NCBI GenBank assembly: GCA_003243275.1
Contig: QFQR01000008.1
Span: 13,753 to 77,752, forward strand
Reading direction: 5' to 3'
Length of the DNA stretch: 64,000 bases
Source of the DNA: Leifsonia xyli
GTDB lineage: Bacteria > Actinomycetota > Actinomycetes > Actinomycetales > Microbacteriaceae
Both the position numbers and the translations under genes were made by a program. Every line of letters begins with the position of its first letter. Position 1 is the first letter of the stretch. Below the pieces are notes generated by a model. It ran no database searches and was not told the origin of the DNA. It saw nothing but the letters and a program-made list of their open reading frames with translations. This document shows positions 1 through 7,224 of the stretch, piece by piece.

Positions 1-2
1 CG

Positions 3-161
3 CGGGCGGCCGAGGTGGCCGCCGCGATCGACGCCATCGAGAAGGACGTGCGCGCAGCGGTGCCCGCCGCGCGCGTCATCTACCTCGAACCCGACATCTA
101 CGTGCCCCGCGACTCCGAGCATCCGCCCACGGATGCGGTCGTCATCAAGAGCGCGGACTGA
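3..161 (+). CDS. Cation diffusion facilitator C-terminus (partial)
   Basis: Only the last 52 codons are in the window; the reading frame is open from the first bases and ends in TGA. The tail carries an alternating helix followed by ARVIYLEPDIYVP, a sequence typical of the cytoplasmic C-terminal domain of cation diffusion facilitator (CDF) metal exporters, which dimerises and senses Zn2+/Fe2+/Mn2+. The next gene starts 21 bp downstream on the same strand and may be co-transcribed. The transmembrane part is outside the window, so metal specificity cannot be judged. Confidence 0.6.
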   Translation, partial: RAAEVAAAIDAIEKDVRAAVPAARVIYLEPDIYVPRDSEHPPTDAVVIKSAD

Positions 162-182
162 GTCCGCGAGAACGGACCCGAC

Positions 183-536
183 ATGGAACTCCTGCAGAGC
201 ATCCTGCTCGCCCTGCACATCCTCGGCCTCGCCGCGATCATCGGCACCTTCTTCGTGCAGATGCGCAAGAACGAGGGATTCGCGGTCAACATCATCCTCG
301 CCGGGGCGATCACGCAGGTGCTCACCGGCGTCGCACTCGTCGGCGTGGGCGAGGCGAGCGGCTACGACATCAACATGATCAAGATCACCGTCAAGCTCGT
401 GCTCGCACTCGTCGTGCTGGGTGCCGCCATCGCCGCCGTGGTGGCCGACAGGCGTGGCGCGCGGGTGAAGCCCTGGTTCCACGTGGCCGGTGGCATCGCG
501 ATCATCAACGTGCTCGTCGCCGTCATCTGGCGCTGA
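183..536 (+). CDS. Small four-helix membrane protein
   Basis: A 117-residue protein with about four hydrophobic segments (roughly residues 5-25, 36-54, 66-88 and 99-116) and a short basic loop DRRGARVKPW before the last one. I do not recognise a functional family; similar short integral membrane proteins are common and uncharacterised in Actinobacteria. The ATG follows the CDF gene by 21 bp, suggesting read-through transcription. It ends just before a large inverted repeat shared with the convergent tadA gene. Confidence 0.7.
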   Translation: MELLQSILLALHILGLAAIIGTFFVQMRKNEGFAVNIILAGAITQVLTGVALVGVGEASGYDINMIKITVKLVLALVVLGAAIAAVVADRRGARVKPWFHVAGGIAIINVLVAVIWR

Positions 537-583
537 GCCCCATAGCCCTGCCCAGCTCCCCAGCCCTCCCAGCTCCTCACTCG

Positions 584-643
584 CTGAGGCGTCGCTTTGT
601 GTCGCGTCAGGGGCGCGCGGGGCGACACAAAGTGACGCCTCAG
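584..643. repeat. 22-bp inverted repeat between convergent genes
   Basis: Arms at 584-605 and 622-643 (CTGAGGCGTCGCTTTGTGTC.. and its complement) pair over 22 bp with a single C/T difference that would still form a G-U pair in RNA; the 16-nt loop is GC-rich. It lies between two convergent genes and covers the tadA stop codon, so a bidirectional terminator is the simplest reading, although no U tract follows. Its length and architecture match three other inverted repeats at 21090, 22904 and 40705. Confidence 0.75.
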
Positions 644-1110
644 AGTTCGGATGCGCGGGTGTCGGCGAAGAAGCGGGTGAGCACCGCGGCGCACTCGGCC
701 TCGAGCACGCCCGCGACCACCTCGGCGCGGTAGGGCAGGCGGCGGTCGCGCAGCAGGTCGTGAACACTGCCGGATGCCCCCGCCTTCGCATCCCACGCAC
801 CGAACACGACGCGCGGGATGCGGGCCGCCAGGATCGCCCCCGCGCACATGACGCACGGTTCGAGCGTCACGACGAGCGTCGTGTCGTCGAGCCGCCACTC
901 GCCACGCGCCTCGGCAGCCCGGCGGATCGCGACGACCTCGGCATGGGCGGTCGGATCCCCGTGCTTCTCGCGCTCGTTGCGCCCGTGCGCGAGCACCGTG
1001 CCGTCGGCCGCGAGCAGCACCGCACCGACCGGCACGTCGCCGGAGACGAAGGCGAGCTCCGCCTCGGCGAGGGCGAGGCGCATGGCCTCCGCGTCGGAGC
1101 CTGAGGGCAT
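640..1110 (-). CDS. tadA: tRNA-adenosine deaminase
   Basis: 156-residue zinc-dependent deaminase converting the wobble adenosine of tRNA-Arg(ACG) to inosine. The catalytic signature is complete: HAE at residues 56-58 (zinc His and proton-shuttling Glu) and PCVMC at 85-89 (two zinc Cys), within the cytidine/deoxycytidylate deaminase fold. Length is normal for TadA. The ATG is preceded at 6 bp by TAGGCT, giving a leaderless transcript, and that box overlaps the start codon of the divergent upp gene. Other nucleoside deaminases of this family (guanine deaminase) are the alternative, but position next to upp and the motif spacing are usual for TadA in Actinobacteria. Confidence 0.9.
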   Translation of the reverse strand: MPSGSDAEAMRLALAEAELAFVSGDVPVGAVLLAADGTVLAHGRNEREKHGDPTAHAEVVAIRRAAEARGEWRLDDTTLVVTLEPCVMCAGAILAARIPRVVFGAWDAKAGASGSVHDLLRDRRLPYRAEVVAGVLEAECAAVLTRFFADTRASEL

Positions 1111-1124
1111 AGATTGAGCCTATG
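1108..1124. promoter_or_regulatory. Interlocked divergent leaderless promoters tadA/upp
   Basis: The two start codons are only 11 bp apart. On the plus strand TAGATT (1110-1115) lies 6 bp before the upp ATG; on the minus strand TAGGCT (1122-1117) lies 6 bp before the tadA ATG. Each -10 box contains the first base of the opposite start codon. No convincing -35 is visible on either side, as both would lie inside the opposing coding sequence. Confidence 0.65.
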
Positions 1125-1754
1125 CGAGTGCACGTCGCCGACCACCCCCTCATCACCCACAAGCTCACGGTGCTGCGCGACGAGCGCACCCCGTCGCCGG
1201 TCTTCCGCGCGCTCGCCGAGGAGCTCGTGACGCTGCTCGCCTATGAGGCGACCCGCAACGTGCGCACCACCGAGGTGACCGTGCAGACGCCCGTCGCCGA
1301 GGCGAAGGGTCTCGCGATCGCGACCCCGCGGCCGCTCGTGGTGCCCATCCTGCGCGCCGGGCTCGGGATGCTGGAGGGCATGGTCAAGCTCGTCCCCACC
1401 GCGGAGGTCGGCTTCCTCGGCATGGTGCGCGACGAGGAGACCCTGCAGCCCACCACCTACGCCGAGCGGCTGCCGGAGGACCTCTCGAACCGGCAGTGCT
1501 TCATCCTCGACCCCATGCTCGCGACCGGCGGATCGCTCGGCGCGGCCATCGAGTTCCTGTTCCAGCGGGGTGCCGTCGACGTGACGGCGGTCTGCCTCAT
1601 CGCCGCCCCCGAGGGCCTCGAGGCCGTGCGGAAGGCCACCGAGGGGCGCGAGGTGACCATCGTGATCGGCGCCCTCGACGAGAAGCTCAACGAGAAGGGC
1701 TACATCGTGCCGGGCCTCGGCGACGCGGGCGACCGGCTCTACGGCCTCGTTTGA
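1122..1754 (+). CDS. upp: Uracil phosphoribosyltransferase
   Basis: Pyrimidine salvage enzyme making UMP from uracil and PRPP in the cytosol. The 210-residue length is exactly that of the bacterial family. The PRPP-binding loop FILDPMLATGGS (127-138), the ILRAGLGM segment (76-83) and the C-terminal uracil-contact region GYIVPGLGDAGDR are all present. The ATG is chosen because it gives the conserved N-terminus MRVHVADHPLITHKL and sits 6 bp after a TAGATT box. Divergent from tadA, followed by a 65-bp gap with a new promoter, so it is probably monocistronic. Confidence 0.96.
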   Translation: MRVHVADHPLITHKLTVLRDERTPSPVFRALAEELVTLLAYEATRNVRTTEVTVQTPVAEAKGLAIATPRPLVVPILRAGLGMLEGMVKLVPTAEVGFLGMVRDEETLQPTTYAERLPEDLSNRQCFILDPMLATGGSLGAAIEFLFQRGAVDVTAVCLIAAPEGLEAVRKATEGREVTIVIGALDEKLNEKGYIVPGLGDAGDRLYGLV

Positions 1755-1760
1755 CCTTCT

Positions 1761-1812
1761 GTTACGCGCCGACACGCCGCGGTTGACACACGGCGTAACC
1801 CTCACCCAAGAT
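1761..1812 (+). promoter_or_regulatory. Promoter of the Cys-rich leader peptide
   Basis: TTGACA (1783-1788), an 18-bp spacer and CAAGAT (1807-1812) form a good promoter whose transcript would begin at or within a base or two of the ATG at 1820 (leaderless). The -35 box lies inside an imperfect inverted repeat, GTTACGCGCCG (1761-1771) with CGGCGTAAC (1791-1799), which could be an operator or the terminator of upp. Confidence 0.6.
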
Positions 1813-1819
1813 TGCACGC

Positions 1820-1921
1820 ATGACCGTTCACGCGCGCCCCGCGACCTCCCTCGAGGCCTTCGGGAACGTCGGCACGATGATGCCGGCGAGCGCGGGTCAG
1901 TGTTGTCGAATGTGCGCCTAA
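1820..1921 (+). CDS. Cys-rich leader peptide (33 aa)
   Basis: An ATG-to-TAA frame of 34 codons placed directly at the predicted transcription start. The peptide ends in GQCCRMCA, with three cysteines in five residues, whereas cysteine is otherwise rare in this window. This matches the pattern of actinobacterial Cys-rich upstream ORFs, in which ribosome pausing at cysteine codons controls translation of the downstream gene. The next gene, a winged-helix regulator, starts 147 bp downstream. The fit to that class is by composition and position only; I do not recognise a named family. Confidence 0.6.
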   Translation: MTVHARPATSLEAFGNVGTMMPASAGQCCRMCA

Positions 1922-2068
1922 GCCGCCCCGCGCCCGAGTGAGCCCGCAATGGTGAACTCCCCGACATCCGGTTCCGAGAACTCGGATGGCGTCTCCCGCT
2001 TCGACAACCCCCGGCCTGCCGCCTCCCTCGACGAGGCGGCCGCCGACACCTCGCAAGGATTCGACGAC

Positions 2069-2788
2069 ATGTCTCTCGCCACCCTCGACACCCTCCGCCC
2101 CCCGACCCGCCCCTACCCCGCCCCGCGCGCCCTCCCGCAGCCGGAGGCGGAGCAGGAGCGCCCCCGCATCCGCGCCGTGCCCGACGGCACCGAGGCGCGC
2201 GGTTTCGCCCTCTACGTGGGCGTCGACGAGCTGAAGGCCGCCACCTCCGGCGTCTCGCTGCCGCAGCTCGTCGAGGCCATCAAGCGCACCGTCGCCGAGC
2301 TGGTTCCGGATGCCGAGACCTACGCCGCCGTCGCCCTCGCCCCGCGCGGGGCGGGTGGCCGCGACGTCGAGGTGGTGCGCCTCGCCCTGCAGGACCCGGC
2401 CGCGCTCGCCAAGCACCGCCAGAGCGTCGCCCCGATCGAGCCGCCGGAGCCGAAGGGCGGCGTCGTCATCGACATCTCCCGCAAGCGCGTGCAGCTCGAC
2501 GGCGAGGTCGCGCCGCTCACCTACAAGGAGTTCGAGCTGCTGCAGTTCCTGGTGCTCCGCGAGGGCCGCACGATCGACCGGCACGAGATCATCGGGGTGC
2601 TGTGGTCGGAGGGCGGCGACGACGTTCCCAACGAGCGCACCATCGACGTCCACGTGCGGCGGCTGCGTTCCAAGCTCGGCGCCTACGAGGACATCGTGCG
2701 CACGGTGCGCGGCTCCGGCTACCGTTTCGACCGCCACGCGGACGTCACCATCCGCTGGGCGTCGACGCCATCGCCCGACGTGTTCTGA
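2069..2788 (+). CDS. OmpR/PhoB-type winged-helix regulator without receiver
   Basis: A 239-residue protein. The C-terminal ~100 residues form an OmpR/PhoB-type winged helix: LTYKEFELLQFLVLREGRTI, then DVPNERTIDVHVRRLRSKL (recognition helix) and VRTVRGSGYRF (wing). The N-terminal part has no phosphorylatable response-regulator domain; a region around residues 60-125 with mixed helices and strands is unidentified. I choose the ATG at 2069 because AAGGA lies 9 bp before it; an in-frame ATG at 1949 would add 40 low-complexity residues and has no ribosome site. Preceded by the Cys-rich leader ORF, so its expression may respond to cysteine supply. Confidence 0.8.
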   Translation: MSLATLDTLRPPTRPYPAPRALPQPEAEQERPRIRAVPDGTEARGFALYVGVDELKAATSGVSLPQLVEAIKRTVAELVPDAETYAAVALAPRGAGGRDVEVVRLALQDPAALAKHRQSVAPIEPPEPKGGVVIDISRKRVQLDGEVAPLTYKEFELLQFLVLREGRTIDRHEIIGVLWSEGGDDVPNERTIDVHVRRLRSKLGAYEDIVRTVRGSGYRFDRHADVTIRWASTPSPDVF

Positions 2789-2806
2789 GGCGCGCGGGGG
2801 CGGCGG

Positions 2807-3475
2807 ATGGGTGAGCTGCTCGGCGAGCTGGTGCCGTTCGCGATCGTGGTCGCGGTGAGCCCGCTGCCGATCATCGCGGTGCTGTTGCTGCTGGCCGCGC
2901 CGATCGGCCTCCGCGGGGGCGCGCTGTTCGCGCTCGCCCGCCTCGTCTGCCTCGCGGCCGTCGTGGCGGTGACCACCTTCCTCGCCGACCTCCTCGACGA
3001 CGCCGCCGAGTCGACCTGGCCGGTCGCCGTCATCCGGATCGTGGTCGGGCTCGGGCTGGTCGGCCTCGCCGCGAGCAAGTGGCTGCGTCGTCCGCGCGGC
3101 GACGAGGCGAGCGAGCTGCCCGGGTGGATGCGTGCCATCGATGCGATGGGCGCGGGCGCTGCGCTCCGCCTCGGTGCGCTGGTGACCGTCGTGAACCCGA
3201 AGGAGCTCGCGATGGCCGCCGGCGCCGGCCTCGCTCTCGGGGGTGCGATGGCGTCGCTCGGCGAGATCGCGGCCGCGGGTGCGGTGTTCCTCGTGATCGC
3301 GACGCTCGGGGTGACGCTCCCCGTGATCGCGCTCGCGCTCGGCCGGGAGCGGGTCGCTCCGGGCCTCGCCGACGCGCGCGACTGGTTCGTGCGCAACAGT
3401 GCCACCCTGCTGGTCGTGACGCTCCTCGTGCTCGGCGGCCTCCTGATCGGCGGCGGGATCTCCGGGCTAGGCTGA
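2807..3475 (+). CDS. GAP-family six-helix membrane protein
   Basis: A 222-residue membrane protein with six hydrophobic segments and a central loop rich in charged residues (about 95-110). The opening LVPFAIVVAVSPLPIIAVLLLL and the VNPKELAMAAGAGLA segment in the second half resemble the GAP/Sap (sulfolipid-1-addressing protein) family, whose members are related to LysE-type exporters and are linked to lipid or glycopeptidolipid export in mycobacteria. Starts 18 bp after the winged-helix gene, so the two are likely co-transcribed. Its 3' end overlaps the convergent EamA gene by 9 bp. Confidence 0.7.
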   Translation: MGELLGELVPFAIVVAVSPLPIIAVLLLLAAPIGLRGGALFALARLVCLAAVVAVTTFLADLLDDAAESTWPVAVIRIVVGLGLVGLAASKWLRRPRGDEASELPGWMRAIDAMGAGAALRLGALVTVVNPKELAMAAGAGLALGGAMASLGEIAAAGAVFLVIATLGVTLPVIALALGRERVAPGLADARDWFVRNSATLLVVTLLVLGGLLIGGGISGLG

Positions 3476-4327
3476 CGCGCGCCGCGCGGGCAGCTGGCCC
3501 ACGAGGATGCCCCCCAGCACGAGCAGGATGCCGATCAGCTGCAGCGCCGCGAGGGTCTCGCCGCCCGCGAGCACGCCGAGCAGCACGCCCGTGACGGGGT
3601 TGAGCAGCCCGATCACGCCGACCACGCCGGCGCTCAGGTGCTGGAGGCCGTGGAACCAGGCGACGTTGGCGAGCGCCGTGCCGATGAGGGTCACGAAGGC
3701 GAGCCCGGCCCATCCGCTGCCGTCGAGCGCGGGTGGGGCGCCCTCGACCGCGAGCGCGACGACGAGCAGCATCCCGCCGCCGAACAGCAGCTGCCAGGCG
3801 CTCGCCATGACGGGGGTCGCGGTGCCGCCCCACCGGCGGGTGAGCACGTAGCCGAGGGAGGAGGAGACGACACCGGCAACCGACGCCGCGACGCCCCAGC
3901 CGTCGATCGCGCCGAGCCCGCCCGCGACGAGCAGCAGCACGCCGAGGATGCCGACCGCGGCCCCCGCGAGCATGCGGACGGCGGGACGTTGGCCGAGCAG
4001 CGCCCACGCGAATCCGGCGAGCATGAGGGGCGAGGCGGCCATGATCGAGGAGGCGACGCTCGTCGGCAGCAACTGGGCGGCGATGTAGAGCAGCAGGAAG
4101 AAGCCGCCGACGTTGAGCACCCCGAGCAGAGCGGTGCGCGCCCATTCGCGTCCGTGCGGGCGGGCGCGGGCGATGAGCAGCAGCACGAGCCCGGCCGGAA
4201 GCGCACGCAGGGCGGAGCCCCAGAGGGGACTGTCGGCGGGCAGGGTGTGCTGGGTCACGAAGTAGGTGGCGCCCCAGGCGATCGGCGCGATGGCCGTGAT
4301 GAGCGGGCTCCGCCAATTCGCTTCCAT
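3467..4327 (-). CDS. EamA/DMT-family transporter
   Basis: A 286-residue drug/metabolite transporter with ten predicted helices in two five-helix EamA repeats; conserved features include WGATYFVTQ near the N-terminus and LLNPVTGVLLGVLAGGETL in the second repeat. Family members export amino acids, metabolites or drugs; the substrate is unknown here. The frame is open upstream, but the ATG at 4327 fits the family N-terminus and stands 7 bp after TATTTT on its strand. Divergent from a MarR gene with a palindrome between them, indicating MarR control of export. Confidence 0.85.
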   Translation of the reverse strand: MEANWRSPLITAIAPIAWGATYFVTQHTLPADSPLWGSALRALPAGLVLLLIARARPHGREWARTALLGVLNVGGFFLLLYIAAQLLPTSVASSIMAASPLMLAGFAWALLGQRPAVRMLAGAAVGILGVLLLVAGGLGAIDGWGVAASVAGVVSSSLGYVLTRRWGGTATPVMASAWQLLFGGGMLLVVALAVEGAPPALDGSGWAGLAFVTLIGTALANVAWFHGLQHLSAGVVGVIGLLNPVTGVLLGVLAGGETLAALQLIGILLVLGGILVGQLPARRASA

Positions 4328-4334
4328 AGAAGAT

Positions 4335-4366
4335 AAAATACCTGAGCGGGAAGATACTATTCCCGC
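4335..4366. promoter_or_regulatory. Divergent leaderless promoters with MarR operator
   Basis: Minus strand: TATTTT (4340-4335) 7 bp before the exporter ATG. Plus strand: TACTAT (4355-4360) 6 bp before the marR ATG. GCGGGAA (4346-4352) and TTCCCGC (4360-4366) form a perfect 7-bp palindrome with a 7-bp spacer covering the marR -10 box, a plausible MarR operator. Confidence 0.6.
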
Positions 4367-4873
4367 ATGATCCGTGATCGCGTCGACCGCATCCAAGATC
4401 AGTGGCGCCTCGAGCGGCCCGACCTCGACCCCACGCCGCAGGGCGTCATCGGCCGACTCCACCGGCTCGCCGCGCGACTCCACGACGAACTCGTCGTCGT
4501 CTACCGCGAACACGGGCTCGGCGAAGGCGACTTCGACGTGCTCGCCTCGCTCCGGCGATCCGGCCCGCACTACGAACTCCCCGCGGGTGAACTCGCCGAG
4601 CACACCATGATCACCACGGGAGGCATGAGCAAGCGCCTCGACCGCCTGGAGAAGCTCGGGCTCGTCGAGCGGAGAGTGGATGCGCACGACGCTCGCGTTC
4701 GCCGCGTCGCCCTGACGGCCCGCGGCAGAAGCGTCATCGACGCCGCCTTCACCGACCACCTCGCCAACGAGGCGCGGCTGCTCGCCGAGCTCCCGCCCCT
4801 GGACCGCCTCGCCCTCGAACGCATCCTGCGCGACTGGCTCGTGCGCGCCGAGGGCGCCGCCGACGAGAACTGA
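4367..4873 (+). CDS. MarR-family regulator
   Basis: A 168-residue winged-helix repressor of the MarR family. The DNA-binding core is clear: GDFDVLASLRRSG, then LAEHTMITTGGMSKRLDRLEKLGLVERR with the recognition helix around residues 85-100 and a D-x-R wing (VDAHDARVRRVALT). Family members act as dimers and release DNA on ligand binding. It starts at the end of the palindrome at 4346-4366 and is divergent from an EamA transporter, the usual arrangement for a regulator of its neighbour exporter. Confidence 0.88.
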   Translation: MIRDRVDRIQDQWRLERPDLDPTPQGVIGRLHRLAARLHDELVVVYREHGLGEGDFDVLASLRRSGPHYELPAGELAEHTMITTGGMSKRLDRLEKLGLVERRVDAHDARVRRVALTARGRSVIDAAFTDHLANEARLLAELPPLDRLALERILRDWLVRAEGAADEN

Positions 4874-4956
4874 CCGTCGGGTATCACCGCGCCATCCCGA
4901 GACTCCTCTCCTCTGCGGGCCCCCGCTCGCAGCCCCCGGAGAGGAAGGCCTCGATC

Positions 4957-6555
4957 ATGAGCACCACGACCCCCGCGCGACGCGCGACCGCATCCCGCAC
5001 GCGCAGCGCGACCCCGACGGAGAGCGACACGCGCTCCGCCCCGACGCCGAAAGGCCAGGTCGAGCCCCTCGCCACGACCGGTGCCCCCAACCCCTACGCC
5101 CTCGCCTCGCTCGTCGCGGGGCGCCGCATCGACTGGGATGGTGCGGGCGACGTCCGCCGGATCCTGGAGGACGTCTTCGAGCTGCCCTACACCGAGATCA
5201 TCGGCTCGGCCGAGTCGCCGCTGTTCTACGGCAGCACCTTCCGCGGCGCGCACCCGACCCGCACGCGTCCGCCCGCACCTCCCGAGCGCGCGAGCGACGA
5301 CACCGACGACCGCGAGGCCACCACGCCCGACGTCTCGCGCGCCAAGAACCTCGCCGACCTCCTCGCGGCGCTCGGGCATAAGAGCCCAGCGGAGGTGCCC
5401 GTGCGCGGCGCGACCCTCACCCGCGACGGGGTGCTCGCCGAGATCGGGCGGGCCGGCGACGCGGCGATCCGCTACGCGCGGCTGTTCGACACGCGGGTGC
5501 TCGACGTGCTGTTCCCGCGCGAGCCCGGCTACCACCCGCCGGGGTTCAGCTGGCAGGACGCGGGCCGCTTCTTCAACGAGACGACCGAGTTCTTCGACCC
5601 GGTGCAGGGCCAGGTGGCCGACTGCTACTTCATCGCCGCGATGTCGTCGGTGGCGTGGGCCTCGCCGTTCACGATCGCCGACCGCACCCGCGCGACGGCT
5701 GCCGGGCAGGATGAGTTCACCCACCGGGTGAGCTTCTTCGGCGGGAGCGGCGGATACGGCGCGGGCGGCTGGGGCGATGTCGAGGTGTCGGATCGGGTGC
5801 TCGTGGCATCCGGCGGCAACAGCTCGTACTTCGCGCACTCCGCCGAGCAGGGTGAGCTCTGGCCCGCCATCTACGAGAAGGCCTTCGCGAAGTGGCGCTT
5901 CGGCACCGCCGACGACTTCCCCGACATCCCGAACCTCGCCTGGGGCGACACGGTCGCCGCGTGCGTCTCGCTCACGGGCGGCCACGGCTACTACCGCGGG
6001 CACGCCTCGCTGAGCGACGCACAGCTGCTGACGCTCGTGAAGTCGCACAGCTCCGGCGGGCGCACCACGACCCCCATGGTGTGCTGGACCTATGGAGCGG
6101 GTTCCGACGAGGCCATCCGCGCCGCGAACGAGGCGGGCATCGTCGCCTCCCACGCCTACTCGGTGCTCGGCTGGATGCAGCGCTACGAGTGGATGCCGCG
6201 CCTGCGGCTCGAGGTCGAGGTGCCGCGCCTCATCCCCGAGTGGCGGCTTCCGGGGCCCGGGCCCGTGGAGATGCGGGAGCTGCTCGGCGGCACCTCGCTC
6301 GAGCAGCTCGCGCGCACCCACGTCGACCTGCCGTCGGAGGTGTTCCAGCGCTTCGAGCTGCGCCCCGTCGACTACGTCATCGTGCGCAACCCCTGGGGCT
6401 CGACCCCCGGCACGGGCGCGTCGACCGCGGCCGGCGACTTCCGTGCGCGCGACGTGAGCTGGTGGCGTGATGTGCCGCTCGGTCTCGACGGCGTGTTCGC
6501 GATGGAGGTCGGCGCGTTCCGCCGCTACTTCGCGGGCACAGGCGGCGCCGAGTGA
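4957..6555 (+). CDS. Calpain-type (C2 family) cysteine protease
   Basis: A 532-residue protein carrying the full catalytic apparatus of a papain-fold C2/calpain protease: Gln219 and Cys223 in GQVADCYFIAAMSS, His399 in ASHAYSVLG and Asn478 in VRNPWGS. The oxyanion Gln-x3-Cys spacing and the NPWG motif are diagnostic. Residues 1-45 are Ser/Thr/Arg-rich and disordered-looking, with no signal peptide or membrane helix, so a cytoplasmic enzyme is expected unless exported by another route. No C2L or EF-hand calcium domain is visible. Preceded by GGAGAGGAAGG eight to nine bp before ATG. Bacterial calpains are sporadic and mostly uncharacterised. Confidence 0.85.
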   Translation: MSTTTPARRATASRTRSATPTESDTRSAPTPKGQVEPLATTGAPNPYALASLVAGRRIDWDGAGDVRRILEDVFELPYTEIIGSAESPLFYGSTFRGAHPTRTRPPAPPERASDDTDDREATTPDVSRAKNLADLLAALGHKSPAEVPVRGATLTRDGVLAEIGRAGDAAIRYARLFDTRVLDVLFPREPGYHPPGFSWQDAGRFFNETTEFFDPVQGQVADCYFIAAMSSVAWASPFTIADRTRATAAGQDEFTHRVSFFGGSGGYGAGGWGDVEVSDRVLVASGGNSSYFAHSAEQGELWPAIYEKAFAKWRFGTADDFPDIPNLAWGDTVAACVSLTGGHGYYRGHASLSDAQLLTLVKSHSSGGRTTTPMVCWTYGAGSDEAIRAANEAGIVASHAYSVLGWMQRYEWMPRLRLEVEVPRLIPEWRLPGPGPVEMRELLGGTSLEQLARTHVDLPSEVFQRFELRPVDYVIVRNPWGSTPGTGASTAAGDFRARDVSWWRDVPLGLDGVFAMEVGAFRRYFAGTGGAE

Positions 6556-6694
6556 GCGCTGGCCAAACTCGGAGAAAAATAACGGTCTGATAACTAGACA
6601 GCGTTACCTTCTCGTTATACATTCAAAGAGCTTGATTCGTTTGCTGTGGCGGACCAAGCGGAATGTGATTGCAGGACACTCTTGGTGCAAGGGA
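6556..6694. other. AT-rich intergenic island
   Basis: About 140 bp with GC near 46-48 percent, far below the surrounding ~70 percent. It contains TTATAC-like and TTGATT-like promoter words and a short inverted repeat CTTGGTGCAAG, and it leads straight into a strong hairpin. No convincing ORF with a ribosome site is present. It could be a small RNA gene, a long regulatory region or the remnant of imported DNA. Confidence 0.4.
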
Positions 6695-6728
6695 GAGGGT
6701 CGGCCGCGCGCCTCTGCGGCCGGCCCTC
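6695..6728 (+). terminator. 13-bp hairpin terminator candidate
   Basis: GAGGGTCGGCCGC (6695-6707), loop GCGCCTCT and GCGGCCGGCCCTC (6716-6728) pair over 13 bp with one G-U. It is followed by CAATCA rather than a U run. It would end transcripts from the calpain gene or from the AT-rich island. Confidence 0.6.
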
Positions 6729-6783
6729 AATCACGTTAACGCCCGCCATCTCGAGCGTCGGTCGCGTTCCGTAGGCTGAGCCC

Positions 6784-7224
6784 GTGACCGATCGCGCGGA
6801 TGCCGTCGACGCCTGGGAGTCCCTCTACCGGGCGCAGGTCGCCGTGCTGCGACAACTGCTCGCCGAGTTCCCCGACGACGAGGTGAACTTCACCGAGTAC
6901 GACGTGCTCTTCAACCTCTACCGGCAGCCCGGCCACTCGCTCCGCATCCGCGACCTCAACACGCACCTGCTGCTCACCCAGCCGAGCGTCAGCCGCCTGC
7001 TCGACCGACTCGCGGCACGCGACCTCGTCGTGAAGCGCCGCGACCCCTCAGACGCGCGCGGCACCATCGTCACCCTCACCGACCACGGGGTCGAGGTGTT
7101 CCGCCGGGTCGGCGCGCAGCACGCCCGCTCGATCATCGCCCGGATGTCGGTGCTCAGTCGCGCCCAGCAGCAGCAGTTGAGCGCGCTCACCGACACGCTG
7201 CGATCGGGCGCGGCGCCGGGGTGA
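6784..7224 (+). CDS. MarR-family regulator (photolyase operon)
   Basis: A 146-residue MarR repressor: EYDVLFNLYRQPGHSLRIRDLN, the recognition region LLLTQPSVSRLLDRLAARDLV (about 62-82) and the wing RRDPSDARGTIVTLT. It starts with GTG placed 6 bp after TAGGCT (6772-6777), so the mRNA is probably leaderless. The stop codon overlaps the GTG of the photolyase gene (GTGA), giving translational coupling. A MarR partner for a photolyase suggests induction by light, oxidants or a metabolite rather than by the SOS system; this is inferred from gene order only. Confidence 0.85.
   Translation: MTDRADAVDAWESLYRAQVAVLRQLLAEFPDDEVNFTEYDVLFNLYRQPGHSLRIRDLNTHLLLTQPSVSRLLDRLAARDLVVKRRDPSDARGTIVTLTDHGVEVFRRVGAQHARSIIARMSVLSRAQQQQLSALTDTLRSGAAPG

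Noticed and set aside
1755..1819. Riboswitch upstream of the winged-helix regulator
   Set aside because: The predicted transcript starts at the leader ORF, leaving no untranslated aptamer, and the inverted repeat lies upstream of the start point.
3467..4759. A longer exporter protein starting at 4759
   Set aside because: The extra 144 codons run antisense through marR; family N-terminus and leaderless promoter place the start at 4327.
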